From positions 124,001 through 188,000 of the forward strand of contig QHYK01000038.1 in the NCBI GenBank assembly GCA_003224085.1: a stretch of 64,000 nt of DNA. Direction: 5' to 3'. The translations under genes were made by a program, and so were the position numbers. Position 1 is the first letter of the stretch; each line of letters starts with the position of its first letter. This stretch comes from Acidobacteriota bacterium (GTDB lineage: Bacteria > Acidobacteriota > Terriglobia > Acidiferrales > UBA7541). This document shows positions 44,146 through 53,339 of the stretch, one piece after another. The notes below the pieces were generated by a model. That model was not told where the DNA came from, searched no databases, and worked only from the letters and a program-made list of their open reading frames with translations.

Positions 44146-44871
44146 TCACTTTGTGGTTGAATTTTTGGCTAGCGTTTCGGAGACCGTCAGGTCTTTCGGC
44201 CCGATGAAATGGGTGGCCAAGTTTTGCGCGAGCAGCGAGTCGGTCTTAGCGCCCGCGAGCGCTTTTTGCGCGTGCTGCGCATGTTCGTCGCGAGGACCGG
44301 AAAGGGTAATCAGCGCGGCGGCAAATTCCATCTGCGGATCAGCGCCCCGGAGCCCGATTGCTTTCTTGATCATGGCGTAACCGTCCGTGCCCGTGGCCGG
44401 GTTAGGATCCATGCGCAGGCCTTCGGTCATGTGCGGCAGGTTCACCCCGATCCACTGCTTGTAGGTTTCTACGAGGTACCCGGCATCGAACCACGCCAAT
44501 GCATCGGGATGTCCTGCCGATTGCGCTGCCGTCGCGCGGGCGTGAAGCCGCGCGAGCAACTCCTTCGCCGCGACGGTATCTTTGCGCGCATAAAGCGTGG
44601 CGCGCCGCAGCGTTTCCATGCGCACAAGCACCGGTGTATCCGGCACGAGAATCTCCAGCGTGTCCTTGGCCAGATTCCTTGTGTCGTAGTTCTCGGAACC
44701 GCTGAGGTTCCAACTACGGCTTGCCAGCGGCAGCGATTTCGCCTGGCCGATTTCAAATGCATGACAGATGAGCGGCGGCCCCGCCAGCGCGCTGCCGGCG
44801 AAAAGCAAAATCGCCTTCAAAATCGCAGCGAAGCATAAACAACGGAATAGACGAATCTTCTTGAGCGTCAT
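44146..44871 (-). CDS. Secreted alpha-helical protein of unknown function
   Basis: The 241-residue protein has a signal peptide (CFAAILKAILLFAGSALAGPPLICHAF) and a helical, TPR-like body (RRATLYARKDTVAAKELLARLHARA, PQMEFAAALITLSGP). I do not recognise a named family. It is encoded 86 bp downstream of the FecR-domain gene and on the same strand as the ECF sigma gene, so it is probably part of the regulon or operon. A cell-envelope protein whose expression follows the sigma factor is a reasonable guess. Confidence 0.65.
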   Translation of the reverse strand: MTLKKIRLFRCLCFAAILKAILLFAGSALAGPPLICHAFEIGQAKSLPLASRSWNLSGSENYDTRNLAKDTLEILVPDTPVLVRMETLRRATLYARKDTVAAKELLARLHARATAAQSAGHPDALAWFDAGYLVETYKQWIGVNLPHMTEGLRMDPNPATGTDGYAMIKKAIGLRGADPQMEFAAALITLSGPRDEHAQHAQKALAGAKTDSLLAQNLATHFIGPKDLTVSETLAKNSTTK

Positions 44872-44957
44872 CTTGTCTGGTCTCCTTTTTTCTTCGAGTT
44901 ATTCGAACTTCACAAAGCCAAGACGCTTCGATTTCGCAGTGTGTTAACCGCTCCGAA

Positions 44958-46010
44958 TTACTTCTCGGACCAAGTGCGTTCGTACATGTTCCAGAGGTAC
45001 ACGTCCCCGTAGCCCAGCGAATTCCACCAGGAATCCAGCATTTTCTGGTCGAGTCGCAAAATGCCTTTGCGCGTGACGTCTGCCGGCGGCGGCGCCAGCA
45101 TGGCGAGCCGATCGTAGACGGCAGCGCGATCCGCTTCGCTCACCCGCGATAGCAGATGCCATAAAGTGAGCGCATCTTCCTTCCGCGCATCCGAAAGCAA
45201 GACTCCCAGCAGGGCATGGCGCTCCGGCGGCGCAATCTTCGCGAAATCAAACTTTGTCAAAGCGTCGCGCAAAGAAGCCGACGCGTCTTCGAAGTAAGGT
45301 GTGCCCGGCCCGATTTTCGGCCGCGTCGCGCACACCGCGCCGGCAGGGATAAACGATTCATGACCGTTCAGCTTGAAGCCGACCCAGCCCATCGTCGTGC
45401 GCACAAGACCTGCCCCCGAATCATCCACGTGCAGCGTGAAGACGCAACCTAGGTCCACCGCAACCGCCGAAGGAGTATCCACGCCAAACGAGCCGGCCGG
45501 CCCCCAAATCGTTGCGTGAATCGTTCCGCGCTCGAGCGACAGCCGCTTGCGCTCAGGTCCGCTCGCAACAACCTTCAATCGCGAATCCGGCTCCACGTCG
45601 ATGCTCCCGGTTTCGTCGAGCGTGATGCTGGCCCGCGAAGAATTGTCCGTCACTAAGGTCTGTCCGACCTTTAACTTCGCGGTCTCCGCGTTGGCCTTGA
45701 GCGAATGCCATCCCACCCGCGGCGCGCCTTCGATGCGCGCAATGTCCCACGCCCGGCCGGAGTCTTGCGAATGTCCCGCGCGAAAGACGAAGAATGTCGC
45801 CACGCCAATCAGCAAAACAGCTGTGACCGCCGCCAGCTGAAATGAGAATCGAAACATGAGGCGCCAGCGCCGCGGCACAGGCTGTTCTGCGGTAACTTGA
45901 TCAAACGTCGGCGCAGGCTGGTCGTGCCGGAAGCGACCCAGCAAACTCTCCAGTTTCTGCACTTCGGGATCAGGCTCGCCAGAGCCGTCCCATAAATAAT
46001 CGTCCTTCAT
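44958..46010 (-). CDS. FecR-domain transmembrane protein (probable anti-sigma/signal protein)
   Basis: The 350-residue protein has a cytoplasmic N-terminus of about 50 residues, one membrane helix (FQLAAVTAVLLIGVATFFVF) and a periplasmic FecR beta-domain (KVGQTLVTDNSSRASITLDETGSIDVEPDSRL, followed by LERGTIHATIWGP). A further helical region ends the protein (ALLGVLLSDARKEDALTLWHLL). FecR proteins pass a signal from an outer-membrane receptor to an ECF sigma factor. The sigma gene lies 42 bp upstream, which supports this role, although the N-terminal part lacks a clear FecR-type anti-sigma motif and could bind partners differently. No FecA-type receptor is adjacent. Confidence 0.78.
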   Translation of the reverse strand: MKDDYLWDGSGEPDPEVQKLESLLGRFRHDQPAPTFDQVTAEQPVPRRWRLMFRFSFQLAAVTAVLLIGVATFFVFRAGHSQDSGRAWDIARIEGAPRVGWHSLKANAETAKLKVGQTLVTDNSSRASITLDETGSIDVEPDSRLKVVASGPERKRLSLERGTIHATIWGPAGSFGVDTPSAVAVDLGCVFTLHVDDSGAGLVRTTMGWVGFKLNGHESFIPAGAVCATRPKIGPGTPYFEDASASLRDALTKFDFAKIAPPERHALLGVLLSDARKEDALTLWHLLSRVSEADRAAVYDRLAMLAPPPADVTRKGILRLDQKMLDSWWNSLGYGDVYLWNMYERTWSEK

Positions 46011-46052
46011 GGCAGGGTCCTTTTCGCTACTCGCTTACTCGCGCCGGCAGTG

Positions 46053-46715
46053 TCATTCCGCGCCTAACGCTTTTCCGCTCCCTCGCGGTTTTTCCGCTAA
46101 CTTCTCGCGCAGCATGTGCATGCCGCGATGAAGGTTCACGCGTACGGAGCCATGCGTTAGTCCCATTCGCGCCGCGATCTCTGGCCCGGTCATCCCTTCC
46201 ACTAGCCGCAGCGTCAACGATTCGCGATACGTTTCGGGCAGCGTTCGAAGCACCGCCAAAGTCATCGCCGCTTCTTGCTCGACCACAGGATCGTTGGTCC
46301 GGCTCTCTGCCTGCTCTTCCGCGGCAGGGTCCGTCGAGCGATCCACGGGGCTTGCCTTGCGGTAGTGATCGTTGGCCCGATTCCGCGTGATAGTGGTCAG
46401 CCAGGCCCCGAACCGCGAGATGTCACGCAGCGAATGAAGTTGCTGCAACGCCAGCAGAAATACTTCCTGGACCAAATCGTCCACATCGCGGGGCGGCACG
46501 CGGCACAGCAGAATGCCATGAACCATCCGCGCGTAGCGATCGTAGAGCCGCCCAAAGGCCATGCGATCGCCGGCCCGCGCGGCGCTCACGAGCGCGTCGG
46601 AGGCGCGAGTTTCGGCAGCGCGCTCGGGAGTCACGGCCTCACGTTCCATGCTCGCGGTGCGAAAGTCAAGAATGTATTCCACGTTGCAAGCCCGATGAAC
46701 GACCGTTCCATCCAA
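46053..46715 (-). CDS. RNA polymerase ECF-type sigma factor
   Basis: The protein shows region 2 (FGRLYDRYARMVHGILLCRV, DVDDLVQEVFLLALQQ, FGAWLTTITRNRANDHYRK) and region 4 (LRTLPETYRESLTLRLVEGMTGPEIAARMGLTHGSVRVNLHRGM) of the sigma-70 family, with the acidic linker RSTDPAAEEQAESRTND between. Either ATG 46715, which has AGGTGAT upstream, or ATG 46649 (MEREAVTP) may be the start; I keep the first because of its ribosome-binding site. It is the first gene of a unit with the FecR-domain protein and a secreted protein and probably responds to an envelope signal. Confidence 0.9.
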   Translation of the reverse strand: MDGTVVHRACNVEYILDFRTASMEREAVTPERAAETRASDALVSAARAGDRMAFGRLYDRYARMVHGILLCRVPPRDVDDLVQEVFLLALQQLHSLRDISRFGAWLTTITRNRANDHYRKASPVDRSTDPAAEEQAESRTNDPVVEQEAAMTLAVLRTLPETYRESLTLRLVEGMTGPEIAARMGLTHGSVRVNLHRGMHMLREKLAEKPRGSGKALGAE

Positions 46716-47088
46716 TCACCTAGACGCTCTTGCAACTCGAGTGTTAACAAAGATTCGTAAGCTTGTGGTCGTATAAATTTAGGGTTACTCTCTGTCTGCC
46801 AGCGAGTTACGCCCCTTGCCGCCCCTCGCGAATGCTTCTTGACAACAAATCGCGGGGTTCGTGCGTCCAATGAAACGTGGACAAAACAAAGAAGGCACTC
46901 GGCCCGAGTAGTTATCGCTTCGATGACTCACCGCAAGGACAGCAACTACAAAGGAATGGCAGTGTTATACTAGGCGGGCAGAAAAAGCTGTCTGTCCCGG
47001 AGTTTGGGCGAGCAATCCACTCCTGTCGATGAACGTTGTGCAGTTACTACACCGGCGTGGGGGCCGGTCGGAAGAGGAGTAAGGGAAC
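46716..47088. other. Divergent intergenic region between ECF sigma gene and htrA
   Basis: The 373-bp stretch contains no convincing ORF. The plus side holds an extended -10 box for htrA (46963-46971); the minus side must hold the sigma-factor promoter, where I see only an AT-rich patch near 46775-46790. Confidence 0.4.
46963..46971 (+). promoter_or_regulatory. Extended -10 promoter element for htrA
   Basis: TGTTATACT combines the TG extension with TATACT. No good -35 box is present, as is common for this class. The transcript would start near 46978, about 110 bases before the htrA ATG. Confidence 0.4.
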
Positions 47089-48663
47089 ATGGGCGATCAA
47101 GTAAGGGAGCTTTTGAATTGGGCGCGTCAACGCAAAGTGCTGACGGCAGCATTTGTTAGCCTCACGCTGCTCGTGGGAATCCTGATCGGCTCGGTAGTCT
47201 CTGGCCGGGTTTCCGCGACGAAGGGATTTGGATTCCCGGGGACAACGGCAACGGCCCTGACGGTGCCAGATCCCATTCCGGCGTCCAATACTTTTGCCGG
47301 CATCGTGAACAAGGTCGAGCCCGCCGTGGTGAACATCGCCACGACGCAGGTTTTGGAGCGCCGGCAATCGCGCAAGCGCCGCGCGCAGCCGTACGATCAA
47401 GACGACCCGATGCAGGACTTCTTCGACCGCTTCTTTGACGGCCGGCCCGACGGCCCCCCCCAGGCGGACCGCAGCCTCGGCTCCGGCGTCATCGTGGACA
47501 AGCGCGGCTACATTCTCACCAACAATCACGTCATCGAGCAAGCCACAAAGATTCAAGTGCAGTTGAATGGCGATACCACTCGTTACACCGCGAAGGTTGT
47601 GGGGACCGACGAAGACACCGACCTGGCAGTTGTCAAGATCGACGCCAACAAAGAATTGCCGGTCGCCAAGCTTGGCAATTCCGACGGAGTGCAAGTCGGC
47701 GACTGGGTTTTGGCGATTGGCAGCCCCTTCGGTTTGCAGGCCACCGTCACGGCGGGAATCATCAGCGCCAAGGACCGCGGCGGCATCGGCCAGCAGTTCC
47801 AGCGATTCTTGCAGACCGACGCGGCCATCAATCCCGGCAATTCCGGGGGCCCGCTGGTGGATCTTTCCGGCCAGGTGATTGGCATCAACACTGCCATCAT
47901 CACCGGCAGCCGCGGGTATGAAGGCGTTGGCTTTGCGCTTCCGTCGACGACAGCAATCCGCGTCTACGACCAGATCATCAAGCAAGGCCGAGTGACGCGC
48001 GGCTCGATTGGCGTCGTCTTCCAGGAAGAAATCAGCACCAATCCGATTACACTCAAATCTCTTGGCGCGCAGTGCGGCGTGGTCATTGAGAATGTGCAGC
48101 CCGGTAGCCCGGCCGAGAAGGCTGGGCTCAAGGGCGGCGACGTCATCACTAGCGTGAACGCCCATCCCGTTAAGACGGGCAACGACTTGGTCAATCCCAT
48201 CGCGGATGCGCCGATCGGGAGCAAGGTCAAGCTTACCTACATGCGTGACCGCCAGCAAAAGGAAACCACCGCAACGGTCGAAGACCGCACGCGCGTTTTC
48301 CCGAACACTGCCGGCCGGATAGCGGGCGAGCAGCCAGCTGAAGGCGGTCCAGCCGAGTTCGGTCTGCATGTCGAAGAGCTGACTCCGGACCGCGGCCGCC
48401 GCGTTGGTGTGGAGGGACAGAAAGGTGTCATCGTGACGGAAGTGGAGCCGGCCTCGTTTGCCGAAGACCTGAACTTTGGTCGTGGCGATGTGATTACGGA
48501 AATCAACCACACACCCATCAACTCCGTTGCCGACTACCGCAAAGCTGTGTCCGGTTTGAAGCCTGGAGATGACGTTGTCTTCAAAGTTCTTCGCCGGCAG
48601 GATGGCGACCGCATGCTGACGCTTTATCTGTCCGGCAAAGTCCCATCGGACAACCAGCAATAA
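47089..48663 (+). CDS. HtrA/Deg-family periplasmic serine protease with two PDZ domains
   Basis: The 524-residue protein is anchored by an N-terminal helix (VLTAAFVSLTLLVGILIGSVV). The trypsin-like domain has the full catalytic triad: His147 in TNNHVIE, Asp178 in DTDLAVVKI and Ser252 in NPGNSGGPL. PDZ1 starts near SIGVVFQEE and PDZ2 near GLHVEELTPD. Such proteases degrade misfolded envelope proteins and may act as chaperones. A very good ribosome-binding site (GAGGAGTAAGG) precedes the ATG. It is followed by a PG-binding-domain protein on the same strand, and the divergent ECF sigma gene hints at envelope-stress control. Confidence 0.92.
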   Translation: MGDQVRELLNWARQRKVLTAAFVSLTLLVGILIGSVVSGRVSATKGFGFPGTTATALTVPDPIPASNTFAGIVNKVEPAVVNIATTQVLERRQSRKRRAQPYDQDDPMQDFFDRFFDGRPDGPPQADRSLGSGVIVDKRGYILTNNHVIEQATKIQVQLNGDTTRYTAKVVGTDEDTDLAVVKIDANKELPVAKLGNSDGVQVGDWVLAIGSPFGLQATVTAGIISAKDRGGIGQQFQRFLQTDAAINPGNSGGPLVDLSGQVIGINTAIITGSRGYEGVGFALPSTTAIRVYDQIIKQGRVTRGSIGVVFQEEISTNPITLKSLGAQCGVVIENVQPGSPAEKAGLKGGDVITSVNAHPVKTGNDLVNPIADAPIGSKVKLTYMRDRQQKETTATVEDRTRVFPNTAGRIAGEQPAEGGPAEFGLHVEELTPDRGRRVGVEGQKGVIVTEVEPASFAEDLNFGRGDVITEINHTPINSVADYRKAVSGLKPGDDVVFKVLRRQDGDRMLTLYLSGKVPSDNQQ

Positions 48664-48687
48664 CGGCTCGGCGCGACTCAAAAGCAA

Positions 48688-49167
48688 ATGCGCATAAGCC
48701 TTCGGAACGCAACGCACCTGGCCTCGTCGCTGCTTCTGGCAGCGGGGCTGGGTGTGTTTTCCGATTCGGTGAAAGCGCAGAGCGCGGCGGCCCCAGCGGT
48801 AAAGAATCCAAGGAGTTCTTCGGCGCACGGCACATCACGCGGAAAGAAATCCGCCAAGAGATCCCAGCGCCGCGAGCGCGGCCAGCAAGCTCCCACTCCC
48901 GACCGCATCGCCGAAATCCAGCAGGCGCTGGCAAAAGACGGCTCGTATGCCGGAACGCCCAACGGCAAGTGGGACGACTCAACACAGGAGGCCCTAAGGA
49001 AGTTTCAGGAGGCGCACGGCTTGACACCGACAGGGAAGCTCGACGCGAAGAGTCTTCAGCAGTTGGGCCTGGGCTCCCCGACAGCCGGCGTTGCGTCGCC
49101 AGCGCCTTCGGCGAACGCTTCCAAGTTAACGCCGCCTTCCGGGCCAGCTTCTCAGCACCCAAACTAG
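48688..49167 (+). CDS. Secreted peptidoglycan-binding-domain protein
   Basis: The 159-residue protein has a signal peptide (LASSLLLAAGLGVFSDSVKA), a basic linker (SRGKKSAKRSQRRERG) and one PG_binding_1 domain (RIAEIQQALAKDGSYAGTPNGKWDDSTQEALRKFQEAHGL). The C-terminus is Pro/Ser/Ala-rich. It probably sits in the periplasm attached to the cell wall; there is no catalytic domain. It starts 24 bp after htrA and is likely co-transcribed. Confidence 0.82.
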   Translation: MRISLRNATHLASSLLLAAGLGVFSDSVKAQSAAAPAVKNPRSSSAHGTSRGKKSAKRSQRRERGQQAPTPDRIAEIQQALAKDGSYAGTPNGKWDDSTQEALRKFQEAHGLTPTGKLDAKSLQQLGLGSPTAGVASPAPSANASKLTPPSGPASQHPN

Positions 49168-49292
49168 AATCCCTGCGACGAATCGGTCCTTCCGCTTTCT
49201 GATCGCCGCTCTTTCCGATTGCATTCCCTCGCCAAGTCCATTAGAAAGGCAAAACGTGCCGGGCAGAAAGTGCGCCTCAAGGGGTGTGCACC

Positions 49293-50606
49293 ATGAAGCG
49301 AATCCATTTGTCCTTTTCGCTTGTCTTTCTTGTTCTCGCCGTTGTGCTTTCGGGCGCTTCAGCGCAAGACAAGGCGGTCCCAAAAGCGACCAAAGCCGTG
49401 CGTTTCGGCAAGCTTTGGGACGCCAAAGGCAAGCTTTGGACCAACGCCATTGCGATTGTGGAGGGCGGCCGCATCAAGGCGGTGACAAGCGACGCCTCCG
49501 CGATACCTTCTGGCGCGGCGGTGGTCGACCTCTCGAAATACACGGGCTTGCCCGGCCTCATCGACGTTCACACCCACTTGACCATGTACACCGACGAGAC
49601 GCCCGGCGAGCCGATGCTGAAGCAGCTGACGGCGAATCCGCCGGCCGTCGAAGTCTTCCTTGCGCGCAAAGGCGCTCTCCGCACGCTGGAGGCGGGCGTG
49701 ACTACCGTCCGCGATCTCGGCTCGGATCAATATATGGACATTGCCATGCGCGACCTGATCAACCGCGGCGAAATGATTGGCCCGCGCATGTTTGTGGTCG
49801 GCTATGGGCTCTACATTACGAACACGCCGTACAAGCCCGGCCTGAATCCTCCCGCAGGAGGAATCGCCGACGGCGTGCCCGAAGTCCTTCGCGCGGTGCG
49901 CCAGCAAATTGCCGCCGGCGTGGACCTCATCAAAATGTTCGCCTCCACGGGCACCGACGATGACGTCACCGGCTTCCAAACCTACAACTATGAAGAGATC
50001 AAGGCAGCGGTGGACACGGCGCACCAATTCGGCAAAAAGATTGCCATCCACTCTTATGGGCCAGACGGCGCGCGCGATGCCGTCCGCGCAGGAACCGATT
50101 CTCTCGAGCACGCCACCGACATGGACGACACCACGATCGCCGAAATGGCCAAGCGCGGCACGTTTTACGTCCCGACGATTGATCACAACCGCTATTACCT
50201 GGACAACTGGCAGAAGATTGGCTATGCGAATGGTTTTCAGGACAAGACCAGGGCGTTCATTGAGCGCAATCTGAAGACGGCCCGAACAGCGTTCCAGGCT
50301 GGCGTGAAATTTGCCATGGGCTCCGACGCGATCTACACGATGTTTGGCCAGAACACTCGCGAACTCGGCTGGTTTGTAAGAGCGGGAATGACGCCGGAGC
50401 AGGCGCTGCGCACCGCAACGAGCAATGCCGCGGAACTGCTAGGGAAAGAAAAGGAACTCGGAGCGGTCGCTCCTGGTTACTTTGCCGACCTGGTGGCCGT
50501 GGAAGGCGACCCGCTGGCGGACATTGATGTGGCGATTTCTAAGGTGAAATGGGTCATGAAAGGCGGCGCGGTAGTGGTGGACAAAACGAAACCTCAGCCG
50601 CGCTAA
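49293..50606 (+). CDS. Secreted metal-dependent amidohydrolase
   Basis: I start at ATG 49293, which has AAGGGG eight bases before it; the track's GTG at 49284 overlaps that site. A signal peptide (HLSFSLVFLVLAVVLSGASAQ) leads to a TIM-barrel amidohydrolase: His-x-His in LIDVHTHLTM, the bridging Lys in VDLIKMFAS, further His ligands in IAIHSYG and SLEHATDMDD, and the catalytic Asp in MGSDAIYTMF. This is the imidazolonepropionase/prolidase-like branch (COG1228). The substrate, possibly a dipeptide or cyclic imide, is unknown. It lies 125 bp after the PG-binding protein gene. Confidence 0.87.
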   Translation: MKRIHLSFSLVFLVLAVVLSGASAQDKAVPKATKAVRFGKLWDAKGKLWTNAIAIVEGGRIKAVTSDASAIPSGAAVVDLSKYTGLPGLIDVHTHLTMYTDETPGEPMLKQLTANPPAVEVFLARKGALRTLEAGVTTVRDLGSDQYMDIAMRDLINRGEMIGPRMFVVGYGLYITNTPYKPGLNPPAGGIADGVPEVLRAVRQQIAAGVDLIKMFASTGTDDDVTGFQTYNYEEIKAAVDTAHQFGKKIAIHSYGPDGARDAVRAGTDSLEHATDMDDTTIAEMAKRGTFYVPTIDHNRYYLDNWQKIGYANGFQDKTRAFIERNLKTARTAFQAGVKFAMGSDAIYTMFGQNTRELGWFVRAGMTPEQALRTATSNAAELLGKEKELGAVAPGYFADLVAVEGDPLADIDVAISKVKWVMKGGAVVVDKTKPQPR

Positions 50607-51668
50607 CATGCTTATTCACTACTTTGGAGTGCGGCGGCTTGACGCCTCTTTGCCTTTCCAACGGCGCGCAGGTAAACTCCCGCTGCTATGCCTGACTGGC
50701 CGCAGGCCCCGACACACCGTCTGGATAGTTCAGGCAAGTACCTGAGTTCACGCGCACTAGGCTCGCACCCGGAAAACGCGAATCACCGCATTCCCCGCAA
50801 GCGCGATAAGGTAGAGGAACCCCTCCACCAAGAAACACGCAAGTCAACCTCTAAAAGTGGGCCGTCTCATTGCATGAAATAGATTACTCGCATTCGAAGT
50901 GCCCGCGTGAGGACAACGTGCGGTTCCGCGCTGCCAGTCAGGTAAATACCTCATCAAGGTTCAGGCGATATACCGCTCGTGTTAAATCTCCGTTTGAGAG
51001 TAGCGTCACGGGCAGTCAGCCACAGCGACTGCTCACCGCACCCGCCTTGAGCCGTTCCTGTGAATTGAACGGAAGACGAGAAGGACGTCTGAGTGCGCAC
51101 GTGAGCATGGAATCCTTATTCGGCATTTTCAAGATCATAGCGGAGATCAGAGCGAAGGCGATGAGATGTGCTGGATTCAGTCCGCAGCGAGTCTGCCCGG
51201 CGCGAGAAAGCGTGTCCATGAACTTATGGCACATTGGCAAGCCGAATATCGGCAAGGAAATCTTTGTTAAGCCAGGTGGTGCTCCGCCAAGGAACCCCCA
51301 TTAGCTCTGGATAGACCGAATCGTCCATCAGCACTAGCTACGACGCCCTGACGGTGGACCGGAAGGGACTCTGAGATGGTTATGGCTGAACGCGAGAGGG
51401 TGGAAAAAGTCATTTCAGCCAGCCGCATCGCTATCTGTAAGTGTGGGGCTTGCCCTGGGTCGGACCTACTGCGAGATGGCGAGGCTAGTGAATCGCCCAG
51501 TTAGACGCAATCATCTTTTCACTCTTGCATGCGAAGCACTTCGTTTGACGCTATCGCCAGACAAAGTTAGAATTTTGTTTCCATTCGAAAGTGGCTCACG
51601 CTGCATTCCGCAGTGTCCCGGAACACAGTCAAATCGGCAGCTCTATAGAAGAGAGAGCAGGAGGAAGT
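50607..51668. other. 1,062-bp stretch without a recognisable gene
   Basis: This is the longest gene-poor part of the window. It begins with copy 3 of the palindromic repeat. The largest ORF (50870-51304, 144 codons) has no recognisable motif and unusual composition. Several hairpins are visible (for example GCAGTC/GACTGC around 51011-51030, AGACG/CGTCT around 51074-51090). It may be a decayed mobile element or contain an unidentified structured RNA; no tRNA, tmRNA or RNase P signature was found. The last 80 bases serve as the promoter region of the aldehyde dehydrogenase. Confidence 0.4.
50621..50655. repeat. Dispersed palindromic intergenic repeat, copy 3
   Basis: ACTTTGGAGTGCGGCGGCTT followed by GACGCCTCTTTG. 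It shares TTTGGAGTGCGGC with the other two copies; its stem is less perfect (GGCGGCTTGACGCC). Confidence 0.5.
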
Positions 51669-53171
51669 ATGGCCACCGCAGTTGCCCCCAGAGTCTTCAG
51701 GAATTTTATCAACGGCGAATGGGTCGAGTCGCGTTCCGGCAAAGCCTATGAGAATCGCAATCCCGCGAATACCGATGAACTGGTCGGGATGTTTGTCTCA
51801 TCCACCGCGGAAGACGTCGACTTGGCGGTGGAAGCCGCGCAACAAGCCTACAAAACGTGGCGGCTGACGCCTGCTCCCAAGCGAGCCGAAATTTTGTTTC
51901 GCGCCGCCGAATTGCTGGTGCAGCGCAAAGAGGAATACTCCAAGGACATGACGCGCGAAATGGGTAAGGTTCTTGCCGAGACGCGCGGCGACGTGCAGGA
52001 AGCCATTGACATGACGTATTACATGGCGGGGGAAGGCCGCCGTTTGTTTGGGCAGACCACGCCTTCGGAATTGCCCAACAAATTCGCCATGAGCGTGCGG
52101 CAGTCGATCGGTGTCTGCGGAATGATTACGCCCTGGAATTTTCCGATGGCCATTCCCTCGTGGAAGATGATGCCGGCGTTGGTGAGCGGAAGCACCGTCG
52201 TGCTGAAGCCCGCGGAAGACACGCCGCTTTCTGCTTATCACCTCGTGCAGGTATTGACCGAAGCAGGCATTCCACGCGGCGTGGTCAATCTGGTGAGTGG
52301 CGACGGTCCCGGCGCGGGCGCGCCCCTTGCTCATCACAAACTCGTTCCGGTCATCAGCTTCACCGGATCGACCTCCGTCGGCCGAATCATCGCGGAAGCC
52401 TGCGCGCCGGATTTCAAGCACTGCAGCCTGGAAATGGGCGGCAAAAACGTCATCATCGTGATGGACGACGCGAACCTGGACCTCGCGATGGACGGCGCGG
52501 TGTGGGGTGGGTTTGGCACTACGGGGCAACGCTGCACCGCCGCCAGCCGCATCGCCGTGCACAAAAGTGTTTACAAAGAGTTCGTTTCGCGGTTTGTGGA
52601 GCGCGCCAAGTCCTTGAAAGTCGGAGATGGTTTGGACCCCGGGACGGAAATGGGCCCGTGCATCAACGAGCAGCAATTGAATACCGTGATGAACTATGTG
52701 GAGATCGGCAAGAACGAAGGCGCAAAGCTGCTCACCGGGGGAAAGCGTCTGACCGGCGGCGTGTACGCCAAAGGCTGGTTCCATGAGCCGACGGTTTTCG
52801 GCGATTGTTCGCCGAAGATGCGCATCGCGCAGGAAGAAATTTTCGGGCCGGTCGTGTCTGTGATTCCTATCAGCAGCTTGAACGAAGCGATTGAAGTTGC
52901 GAACGGCGTGCCCTACGGCCTTTCCGCTTCGATTTACACGCGCGACGTAAATCGTGCTTTTCAGGCCACGCGCGATTTGTACACCGGAATCGTCTACGTC
53001 AACGCGCCCACCATTGGCGCGGAAACGCATCTACCTTTTGGCGGCACAAAGCAAACTGGCAACGGCCATCGCGAAGCCGCCATCGCCGCTATCGATTTCT
53101 TCACCGAATGGAAGACCATCTACATCGACTATTCCGACAAACTCCAGCGCGCGCAAATTGACAATAATTAG
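51669..53171 (+). CDS. NAD(P)-dependent aldehyde dehydrogenase (semialdehyde dehydrogenase-like)
   Basis: The start is ATG 51669, six bases after AGGAGGAAG; the ORF track begins 78 bases too early. The 500-residue protein has [22 protein letters not shown] at the N-terminus, [20 protein letters not shown] with the catalytic Asn, the base Glu in [13 protein letters not shown] and the nucleophilic Cys in [34 protein letters not shown] is typical of the branch including alpha-ketoglutaric and aminoadipic semialdehyde dehydrogenases. The exact substrate is unknown. It stands alone between a gene-poor region and hrcA. Confidence 0.9.
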   Translation: MATAVAPRVFRNFINGEWVESRSGKAYENRNPANTDELVGMFVSSTAEDVDLAVEAAQQAYKTWRLTPAPKRAEILFRAAELLVQRKEEYSKDMTREMGKVLAETRGDVQEAIDMTYYMAGEGRRLFGQTTPSELPNKFAMSVRQSIGVCGMITPWNFPMAIPSWKMMPALVSGSTVVLKPAEDTPLSAYHLVQVLTEAGIPRGVVNLVSGDGPGAGAPLAHHKLVPVISFTGSTSVGRIIAEACAPDFKHCSLEMGGKNVIIVMDDANLDLAMDGAVWGGFGTTGQRCTAASRIAVHKSVYKEFVSRFVERAKSLKVGDGLDPGTEMGPCINEQQLNTVMNYVEIGKNEGAKLLTGGKRLTGGVYAKGWFHEPTVFGDCSPKMRIAQEEIFGPVVSVIPISSLNEAIEVANGVPYGLSASIYTRDVNRAFQATRDLYTGIVYVNAPTIGAETHLPFGGTKQTGNGHREAAIAAIDFFTEWKTIYIDYSDKLQRAQIDNN

Positions 53172-53250
53172 TTCCGCCTGGACCAACTTCGCGGCCGGCC
53201 CGGTGGCTCGATGGTTCGCCGCAATTCAGCCAGGTGTTCTTCGGAGTTGC

Positions 53251-53290
53251 GTTGACCGGCGTTGACCGACGTTGACCGGGCTTGACACAC
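53251..53290. repeat. Tandem 10-bp repeats overlapping the hrcA promoter
   Basis: Three copies of GTTGACCGRS (GTTGACCGGC, GTTGACCGAC, GTTGACCGGG) and a fourth, diverged copy (CTTGACACAC) lie head to tail, one per helical turn. Each carries a TTGAC word, and the third supplies the -35 box. They could be binding sites for a regulator. Confidence 0.7.
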
Positions 53291-53300
53291 TTTTTACAAT
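53272..53300 (+). promoter_or_regulatory. Sigma-70-type promoter of hrcA-grpE-dnaJ
   Basis: TTGACC (53272-53277), a 17-base spacer and TACAAT (53295-53300) form a near-consensus promoter about 40 bases before the hrcA ATG. A classical CIRCE operator is not seen; only TTGGCACTC (53315-53323) resembles its left half. Confidence 0.6.
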
Positions 53301-53339
53301 AGATGCAACGCTTCTTGGCACTCGGAGTACACTGCTGCC

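Noticed and set aside
47047-48828. 593-codon ORF antisense to htrA
   Set aside because: It mirrors the HtrA gene, which has a full catalytic triad and a strong ribosome-binding site; the antisense text has no motif and is a by-product of high G+C.
50690-51400. tmRNA, RNase P RNA or SRP RNA in the orphan region
   Set aside because: No tag-peptide reading frame, no GAGGAAAGTC core and no proper SRP tetraloop-domain motif; GGACCGGAAGGGA near 51358 is only a partial resemblance.
51798-53030. 410-codon ORF antisense to the aldehyde dehydrogenase
   Set aside because: The plus-strand dehydrogenase has all catalytic residues; the antisense ORF has none.
53315-53337. CIRCE operator upstream of hrcA
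   Set aside because: TTGGCACTC fits the left arm but nine bases later the sequence is TGCTGCCAT, not GAGTGCTAA.
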